Positions 1 through 3,958 of a stretch of DNA of 5,511 bases are shown here, piece after piece. The notes under the pieces were generated by a model that was not told the DNA's origin, did no database searches, and saw only the letters and a list, made by a program, of their open reading frames with translations. A program made the translations under genes and the position numbers. This DNA is from Mucilaginibacter sp. (GTDB lineage: Bacteria > Bacteroidota > Bacteroidia > Sphingobacteriales > Sphingobacteriaceae), in contig JAICXZ010000262.1 in assembly GCA_025934475.1 (NCBI GenBank), positions 1 to 5,511 of the forward strand. Direction: 5' to 3'. The first letter of the stretch is position 1. Each line of letters begins with the position of its first letter.

Positions 1-585
1 AACAAGGGTGAAGTTATTTTCAGGGAGGGTACTGTTCCTTCGGGGATATTTCTTGTTCGCAGCGGTAAGGTAAAAAAGTATAAATCGGATAGGGAAGGCC
101 GTGAGCAGATCATTTATGTTGCCGGCGAAGGTGAGCTGATAGGCTATCATGCTGTGCTGTCCGAGGAGCGTTATCCCGACTCAGCGGCAGCATTGGAAAA
201 GAGCCTGCTCAGTTTTATTCCTAAGGAGGATTTTTTAGAAGTTTTGCAACGATCACCCTTTTTTACCCAACGACTGCTGAAGGCCCTGAGCCACGAGTTT
301 ACCGTATTTGCCAACAGTCTTTCGGTTTTTGCGCAGCGCACCGCACACGAACGCCTGGCCATTACGCTCATCGTTTTGCGCGAGAAATTTAAAGACGAGC
401 ATGGCTCCGCGGAACCTGTACTTAATATCTCACGCAGCGACCTGGCCAACATGGCGGGCCTCGCTACCGATAATGTGATCAGGCTGCTCAAAGATTTTAA
501 AAGCGAAGGTATCCTGGAAACAGACGGGCGCCGGATCAGAGTAAAGGATATCAAATCACTGGTCAGGAGATCAAACTACAGATAG
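1..585 (+). CDS. Crp/Fnr-family transcriptional regulator, 5'-truncated by window edge
   Basis: This is a cytoplasmic DNA-binding regulator of the Crp/Fnr superfamily. The frame is open from base 1 to the TAG at 583-585, giving 194 visible residues of a usual ~190-230, so roughly 35 N-terminal residues are probably missing; the GTG at 154 is an internal codon, not a start. Residues 3-65 are the cyclic-nucleotide-binding beta-roll (GEVIFREG at 3-10, FLVRSGKVK at 17-25, GREQII at 33-38, GELIG at 44-48). A long dimerisation helix follows (~70-125), then a winged helix-turn-helix (SRSDLANMAGLATDNVIRLL, ~144-163) and the wing EGILETDGRRIRV (~170-181). Aligned to E. coli CRP, the cAMP contacts Glu72 and Arg82 appear to be replaced by Tyr49 and about Asp60, so cAMP binding is doubtful. 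No Cys is visible, but an N-terminal Fe-S cluster cannot be excluded because that end is missing. The target genes and ligand are unknown. The neighbouring SDR is convergent, so it shares no promoter with this gene. Confidence 0.93.
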   Translation, partial: NKGEVIFREGTVPSGIFLVRSGKVKKYKSDREGREQIIYVAGEGELIGYHAVLSEERYPDSAAALEKSLLSFIPKEDFLEVLQRSPFFTQRLLKALSHEFTVFANSLSVFAQRTAHERLAITLIVLREKFKDEHGSAEPVLNISRSDLANMAGLATDNVIRLLKDFKSEGILETDGRRIRVKDIKSLVRRSNYR

Positions 586-587
586 AT

Positions 588-620
588 AGATTTGACACCT
601 TTTCAAAAGTTGTCAAATCT
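588..620. terminator. 33-bp palindrome between convergent genes, likely bidirectional terminator
   Basis: The arm AGATTTGACA at 588-597 is perfectly complementary to TGTCAAATCT at 611-620. The stem continues inward as CTTTT (599-603) with AAAAG (605-609) around a central C at 604. The only mismatch is C598/T610, so 15 of 16 pairs form. It starts 2 bp after the regulator's TAG and its last base is also the last base of the SDR's TAA. That placement suggests a shared transcript end for both genes. It lacks a strong U-tract on either side, so rho-independent termination is inferred from structure and position only. A palindromic protein-binding site is the alternative. Confidence 0.6.
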
Positions 621-1438
621 TAATCAAACTCATTAAAAGCCGGCTGATTCACACGGTAATTTAACGCCCCTGTCGTTCCAACAGTCATATCAATGGTAAC
701 GCCCGTGATGGTGGCTGCCATATCCGATACCAGGAAGAGGGCCGCATTAGTAATGTCCTCCATCATCGCCAGCCTTTTGAGCATGGTATCACCTTCCAGG
801 TTCGACAACACCGTTTTCATGATATCCGGCCTACTCTCTATCGCATCCTTAAATACTTTCGAATCAGGCGAACCGCCTGAACGAATATTGACCGACCTGA
901 TACCGTACACCCCAAACTCAGCAGCCAAATTGCGGGACAAACTTTCTATAGCCGCACAGGTGGGAGCGAAGCCGCCGGTATACGGATAGCCAATACCACC
1001 CGGCGTTGCTGTAAGATTCAGGATAACTCCCGATTTCTGCTCCTTCATCACCTTCACCGCAGCCACAGCTGTAATAAACCGGCTTTGTATAGCCATGTTA
1101 ATCGGCGTTACAAAATCCTTAACCGATATATCGGTAAGCGGTACACCCTGCACCACACCGTTCCATGCTGCATTGAACGAAATGTCGGCCGTTCCAGCTT
1201 TTTGAACAACGGAGGCGATATGATCATTAACCGCTTTTTCATTCAGCGCATCTACTTCGGCAGCCTCGGCGTAGCCGCCCGAGGCAATAATTTCGTCAGC
1301 AACTTTTTGAACTTTATCAACATGAATTCCGGATAAAAACACTTTGGCTCCAGCCTTGGCAAATACTCTTGCCATAGCGCCCGCTAAAGAGCCGCCTGCG
1401 CCGTAGATAACGGCATTTTTGTTTTGGAGTGAGATCAT
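620..1438 (-). CDS. SDR-family protein lacking the canonical Ser-Tyr-Lys triad
   Basis: The 272-residue product is the usual length for a classical short-chain dehydrogenase/reductase, a soluble Rossmann-fold protein binding NAD(P). The N-terminal strand and glycine-rich turn are present (AVIYGAGGSLAGAMARVFA, residues 9-27; Gly13, Gly15, Gly16, Gly20), as are the VD of the adenine-pocket motif (62-63), FNAAWN in place of NNAG (88-93), and the structural Asn114. The catalytic core is unusual. In TPGGIGYPYTGGFAPTCAA (145-163), the YxxxK motif reads F157-A-P-T-C161, and the position 13 residues before F157, normally Ser, is Ala144. Without Tyr and Lys, ordinary hydride-transfer catalysis is not expected. 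It may be a pseudoenzyme, use other residues, or act on a different substrate class. The reading frame is intact and helix alphaF (IESLSRNLAAEFG) is well conserved, so it does not look like a decaying gene. The ATG at 1436-1438 gives a natural SDR N-terminus; no clear Shine-Dalgarno is seen upstream, only AT-rich sequence, as is usual in Bacteroidota. The product and pathway are unknown. Confidence 0.88.
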   Translation of the reverse strand: MISLQNKNAVIYGAGGSLAGAMARVFAKAGAKVFLSGIHVDKVQKVADEIIASGGYAEAAEVDALNEKAVNDHIASVVQKAGTADISFNAAWNGVVQGVPLTDISVKDFVTPINMAIQSRFITAVAAVKVMKEQKSGVILNLTATPGGIGYPYTGGFAPTCAAIESLSRNLAAEFGVYGIRSVNIRSGGSPDSKVFKDAIESRPDIMKTVLSNLEGDTMLKRLAMMEDITNAALFLVSDMAATITGVTIDMTVGTTGALNYRVNQPAFNEFD

Positions 1439-1796
1439 AATATAAATATAGTGATGATGGGAATTATTATTGCATACACTATGTGTTCATACCCGCGCGC
1501 CTGCCACCCCCTATTTTTTCATAAACAACTGATAAACAAGACATCCAAAAATCAAAAATCGCAAAATCGATGCAAAACCCCCTCTTTTCGTGAACATTGT
1601 TGAAAGGCCTTCCAGTGCCGGAGCTACGCCATTTGACATAATAGAGCCATCGGCTCGAGCCATCTTGTAACGCCTGACTTTAGTCCGGCGGAAACAATGC
1701 AAAGATTTTCCCTTTGATTTTCAATAATATACGGATATTTTCGTGCGAAATATGCCAGGAAGCCCGGAAAGTGAGCAGGGTAGGGCGCATTGAGAT
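1439..1796. other. Intergenic leader region upstream of the SDR gene
   Basis: This region must contain the SDR promoter on the minus strand, but no strong match to the Bacteroidota consensus (TTTG about 19 bp before TAnnTTTG) is seen. The best is a weak TTTG (1553-1556) 18 bp before TATCAGTTG (1526-1534). A T-rich minus-strand tract around 1543-1575 repeats a GATTTTTG-like 8-mer. A minus-strand frame at 1511-1702 starts with TTG; its internal ATG at 1663 would give 50 residues ending in one hydrophobic segment (ASILRFLIFGCLVYQLF) plus MKK. It has no convincing ribosome-binding site and overlaps hairpin sequence, so it is not called as a gene. Confidence 0.6.
1671..1690. repeat. Small hairpin CGCCtGAC-TTTA-GTCcGGCG
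   Basis: The 8-nt arms 1671-1678 and 1683-1690 pair with one internal mismatch around the loop TTTA. On the minus strand it lies just upstream of the ATG at 1663. Next to it, at 1652-1661, is the perfect 10-bp palindrome GGCTCGAGCC. It may be a remnant of a dispersed palindromic repeat; no function can be assigned from this window. Confidence 0.45.
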
Positions 1797-1855
1797 AAGT
1801 CTTGAGTCCCGAGTCTTAAGCTTAAAGTCAAAACCGGACTCACGACTTTCGACTC
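1797..1855. repeat. Heptanucleotide (RAGTCNN) repeat array with an orientation switch
   Basis: Five consecutive 7-mers run on the plus strand at 1797, 1804, 1811, 1818 and 1825: AAGTCTT, GAGTCCC, GAGTCTT, AAGCTTA (degenerate), AAGTCAA. After three bases, three 7-mers of the same family run in exact 7-nt register on the minus strand: GAGTCCG (1841-1835), AAGTCGT (1848-1842), GAGTCGA (1855-1849). The two halves are therefore inverted relative to each other and could fold into a long imperfect hairpin; TTGAGTC at 1802-1808 pairs with GACTCAA at 1851-1857. No coding frame explains a 7-nt period. It resembles short tandemly repeated heptanucleotides known from other bacteria, but its identity as a named family is not established here. 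Confidence 0.7.
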
Positions 1856-1867
1856 AAAACGTTTACC

Positions 1868-1891
1868 TGTCTCACCCGAAAATGGGAGACA
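1868..1891. repeat. Short hairpin between the heptad array and the REPIN-like doublet
   Basis: TGTCTC at 1868-1873 pairs with GAGACA at 1886-1891. The stem continues by two C-G pairs (1875-1876 with 1884-1885) after a bulged A at 1874, around a GAAAA-containing loop. A second partner for its left arm, CGGGACAG, lies at 1903-1910, so alternative folds are possible. The role is unknown. Confidence 0.4.
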
Positions 1892-1911
1892 AGCCGAAAC
1901 AGCGGGACAGT

Positions 1912-2098
1912 AAAAAAGGGTGTCACACTGAGTCCCGTCGAAGTATGTGTGTAGGCCTTTGCCCACCAATGCTTCGAGGACATACCCATGACAAGTTTAT
2001 ACCTAAGCGCGTGGGGTGTCCACGTTGAGGCTCTCGAAACGTGCCGGAAAGGCCTCTGCGCACCATACTTCGAGAACCTCAGTATGACACCTTTTTTT
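1912..2098. repeat. REPIN-like doublet of palindromic hairpin units
   Basis: Two hairpin units lie in tandem, A at 1921-1993 and B at 2015-2091. Each begins near TGTC, carries a TCGAA / TTCGA stem, and has nearly the same apical core: AGGCCTTTGCCCACCA (1953-1968) and AGGCCTCTGCGCACCA (2050-2065), 14 of 16 identical. In A, TCGAAG (1938-1943) pairs with CTTCGA (1972-1977) and GGC-CTTT-GCC caps the stem. In B, TCTCGAA (2032-2038) pairs with TTCGAGA (2069-2075) and GTGC (2041-2044) with GCAC (2060-2063). The outermost arms, 1912-1947 and the complement of 2064-2098, match at about 30 of 35 aligned positions, including the flanking A6GGG and CCT7 runs. The whole ~190 bp is thus one composite inverted repeat. 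REP doublets of this kind are mobilised by RAYT transposases in other phyla; no transposase is present here. The terminal A and T runs would also allow bidirectional termination. Confidence 0.75.
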
Positions 2099-2174
2099 GT
2101 TATTTCACCTTCACAGGCCCCCGTATTTTACAACTCAGCATCACCGCGCTCTTTAGATTCTTACAGCTTTTGCA
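2099..2174. other. Spacer with no recognised feature
   Basis: Between the doublet and the 9-nt repeat I see no conserved reading frame, hairpin or repeat. Plus-strand open frames crossing it read through the repeats and have no resemblance to a protein family. Confidence 0.5.
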
Positions 2175-2210
2175 ATCATGGCCATCCTTAAATCTTACGA
2201 ATCATGGTTC
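2175..2210. repeat. Degenerate ~9-nt tandem repeat (ATC-initial units)
   Basis: Successive units ATCATGGCC, ATCCTTAA, ATCTTACGA and ATCATGGTT begin at 2175, 2184, 2192 and 2201, spaced 9, 8 and 9 nt. The first and last units share ATCATGG, and the preceding base is A in both cases. Read on the minus strand, the units are GGAT/GATT-rich. The short length and degeneracy make chance a real possibility. Confidence 0.4.
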
Positions 2211-2214
2211 AGAC

Positions 2215-2250
2215 AAAAAAAAATGCCGGTACATTCTCAGGCGTACCGGC
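2215..2250 (-). terminator. Rho-independent terminator of the susCD-type operon
   Basis: On the minus strand, GCCGGTAC (2250-2243) and GTACCGGC (2232-2225) form a perfect 8-bp GC-rich stem around a 10-nt loop. After one A the transcript runs into nine consecutive U residues (2223-2215). This is a textbook intrinsic terminator. It lies about 100 nt beyond the SusD stop codon and should separate that operon from the SDR gene downstream. Confidence 0.9.
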
Positions 2251-2268
2251 TTCTCAATCTCAATGTTT

Positions 2269-2285
2269 GCCGTATACCTTACGGC
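2269..2285. other. 3'-UTR hairpin (GCCGTA/TACGGC)
   Basis: A perfect 6-bp stem, 2269-2274 with 2280-2285, closes a 5-nt loop. It sits in the minus-strand 3' UTR between the larger hairpin at 2299-2338 and the terminator. It has no adjacent U-tract, so it is more likely a stability or processing element than a terminator. Confidence 0.45.
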
Positions 2286-2298
2286 GAGGGCGATGTAG

Positions 2299-2338
2299 CG
2301 ATAAGATGGCAGTTTAAATAAAGCCGCCAATCTTATCG
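2299..2338. other. Large hairpin just after the SusD stop codon
   Basis: CGATAAGAT (2299-2307) pairs with ATCTTATCG (2330-2338). The stem is extended by GGC/GCC (2308-2310 with 2326-2328) after a bulged A at 2329, giving 12 pairs around a 15-nt AT-rich loop. It begins 9 nt after the SusD stop. A T5 run (2339-2343) follows it on the plus strand only, so as a terminator it would act on plus-strand transcripts coming out of the repeat region. For the minus-strand mRNA it would instead protect the 3' end from exonucleases. Confidence 0.55.
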
Positions 2339-2347
2339 TTTTTCATT

Positions 2348-3931
2348 TTACTTCACATCCCAGAATATTTTGGTTGTCCGGGTATCCTTGGCTTTAACAG
2401 TTGAATAATTGCTGTTATAAGCTGTCTCGACACTTGGATAAATAAGTCTGGTAGGAGGTGTGGTGTAACCACTTAGGGTTTGTGTAACAAATGTCAGTTG
2501 TGGGAACTTGGTTCTCCGGTATTCCGACCATGCTTCATCAGATTGCAAAATGCCGAAATGCACCCATTTCTGCACCCATATCAATGCTAGCTTTTGATCA
2601 GTTGAACCAGTGTAAGCTACGTTTGAATTGTTCAGGAAAGCTGTGATGGTTGCAGCATCCGGCTGCGCAACTGTGCCGCCACCCAGACCGTTCAAATAAT
2701 AGTAGAATGATACCGATTGTTGCAATGCAGTATTATAAGCAGTTTGCGCGTCTGTTGTGCTTCCCCAGCGTTCAAAGGCTTCGGCTTTTAACAAATTCAC
2801 CTCAGGCGCAGTAATTACGATGCCCGGAAGTTTTAGATTGTTTAAGAAAGTAGCCGAGTCAATAACAGAATAGCTGGTGTAATCGTTGGCCTGTTGCTCA
2901 GCCGTGAAAGTTATAGGCATAGCCTGGTAAGTAGCATTCGGAACAAATACATTGTTTACAGTTTTTCCATATTTATCAAATACAACAGGTATGCGCGGGT
3001 CGTTGGCCGGCAACATAGCTTTATTAAGCATATAGTCGGGAGCAAAATAGCTGTCGCTTTCTGTAAAGGCATTTAACGGCGAGTTAGCATAATTGGTAAG
3101 CGGCTGCAACAGTACATCCGAAGAGGCCGGGCTATAGCTGCCCGAGTTACCACCATCTATCAGTGGGTAGGAAGACGGGTTTGCCAGCATAGCGTTTACA
3201 GCAGTTTTTGCAGTAGCCTCGTCTACAAACGACATGCGCATCAATAAACGAAGACGAATTGAGTTGGCATATCTCCTCCACATATCCATGCTGCCTTTTA
3301 ACATGATATCTTGTTTTTGGAAACTGGCCGTAGTTGTTGCTGTGCCAAAATAAGTGGCAGCTTCATCAAGACCGCTGATAAAAGTAGTATAAAGCGTTTT
3401 GGCATCATCAAATGGCGCGTTCTTTATCAAACTGGTTGATTCAAGGCTACCTGCCTGGCTGAATGGTATATCGCCCCATGCGTCAACCATTTTAGATGCC
3501 TGGTCATATAACACCACTTTCGCAGCTTCCATGAACACTTTTTGACTAGCCTGATCGGCTGCAGAAAGTCCGGCATAGGTTTTTTCCATAGAACGGTATA
3601 AAGCCATTGGACCACTTCCGTTTCCGCTGGCGTAGTAAAAATCGGTCCAGTAGTTGCCGCTGTAACCGTCGCTTTGCTGATAAGCACCTGCTGAATTATC
3701 AAAAGATGCAGTTTGCGAATAAATTCCAATCTGGGTCAGCAAATAAGTACGCAAATTCCAGTATGACGGCCTTACCCGGTCGTTGTTGAGCATTGCCGTA
3801 AAGAAGTTCGGAACACTTGGCTTTGTGGAAAGCTCCGGGTTATTATATTCATCGGCCAGCTTCTTTTTGCATGAGCTGAACGCTACACCAAGCGCCAGCA
3901 AAAAGCTGATATTTATAAGTATTTTTTTCAT
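2348..3931 (-). CDS. SusD/RagB family outer-membrane lipoprotein (SusD-like_2 type)
   Basis: This is the surface lipoprotein that binds nutrient and acts as a hinged lid on its SusC transporter partner. The 527 residues are complete. A type II signal peptide (MKKILINISFLLALGVAF) ends at Cys21 in FSSCKKK, the predicted lipidation site after cleavage by signal peptidase II. Family landmarks follow in order: YDQASKMVDAWGDIPFSQA (142-160), a helix with WRRYANSIRLRLLMR (218-232), NDPRIPVVFDKYG (310-322), EVNLLKAEAFERWG (377-390), IWVQKWVHFGILQSDEAWSE followed by YRRTKFPQL (451-479), and the C-terminal RLIYPSVETAYN (495-506). The IWxQKW and EYRRTKFP signatures point to the SusD-like_2 (PF12771) group rather than the classical starch-binding SusD. 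It starts 27 bp after the SusC stop, the normal susC-susD order, and the operon ends downstream of it. The ATG at 3929-3931 gives the signal peptide directly. The substrate cannot be inferred. Confidence 0.95.
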   Translation of the reverse strand: MKKILINISFLLALGVAFSSCKKKLADEYNNPELSTKPSVPNFFTAMLNNDRVRPSYWNLRTYLLTQIGIYSQTASFDNSAGAYQQSDGYSGNYWTDFYYASGNGSGPMALYRSMEKTYAGLSAADQASQKVFMEAAKVVLYDQASKMVDAWGDIPFSQAGSLESTSLIKNAPFDDAKTLYTTFISGLDEAATYFGTATTTASFQKQDIMLKGSMDMWRRYANSIRLRLLMRMSFVDEATAKTAVNAMLANPSSYPLIDGGNSGSYSPASSDVLLQPLTNYANSPLNAFTESDSYFAPDYMLNKAMLPANDPRIPVVFDKYGKTVNNVFVPNATYQAMPITFTAEQQANDYTSYSVIDSATFLNNLKLPGIVITAPEVNLLKAEAFERWGSTTDAQTAYNTALQQSVSFYYYLNGLGGGTVAQPDAATITAFLNNSNVAYTGSTDQKLALIWVQKWVHFGILQSDEAWSEYRRTKFPQLTFVTQTLSGYTTPPTRLIYPSVETAYNSNYSTVKAKDTRTTKIFWDVK

Positions 3932-3958
3932 TATCTTACTATTTAATGTTTTATATAA
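3932..3958 (-). promoter_or_regulatory. AT-rich 27-bp susC-susD intercistronic leader
   Basis: The gap between the SusC stop and the SusD start is almost entirely A/T and contains no Shine-Dalgarno sequence. AT-rich unstructured leaders are the usual translation-start context in Bacteroidota. The short gap with no hairpin supports co-transcription of the two genes. Confidence 0.5.

Noticed and set aside
154..156. GTG as a start codon for the Crp/Fnr regulator
   Set aside because: The same frame is open to base 1 and encodes recognisable cyclic-nucleotide-binding domain sequence upstream, so the GTG is an internal Val.
581..592. Three tandem GATA units spanning the regulator's stop codon
   Set aside because: It is too short to distinguish from chance; noted only because it adjoins the palindrome.
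1485..1510. GC-rich GCGCGC stretch as a possible regulatory site upstream of the SDR
   Set aside because: It is short, with no symmetry beyond the simple alternating GC run and no second copy.
1526..1556. Weak Bacteroidota-type promoter (TTTG, 18 bp, TATCAGTTG) on the minus strand for the SDR gene
   Set aside because: The downstream box departs from TAnnTTTG, the tract is T-rich enough to give such matches by chance, and it lies about 90 nt from the start codon.
1797..2098. CRISPR array
   Set aside because: The repeats are 7-nt units or paired hairpins without uniform 25-35-nt direct repeats and unique spacers, and no cas gene is present.
1714..2298. Plus- and minus-strand open frames of 67-104 codons across the gap
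   Set aside because: They run through the hairpin and tandem-repeat elements, resemble no protein family, mutually overlap and have no plausible start context.
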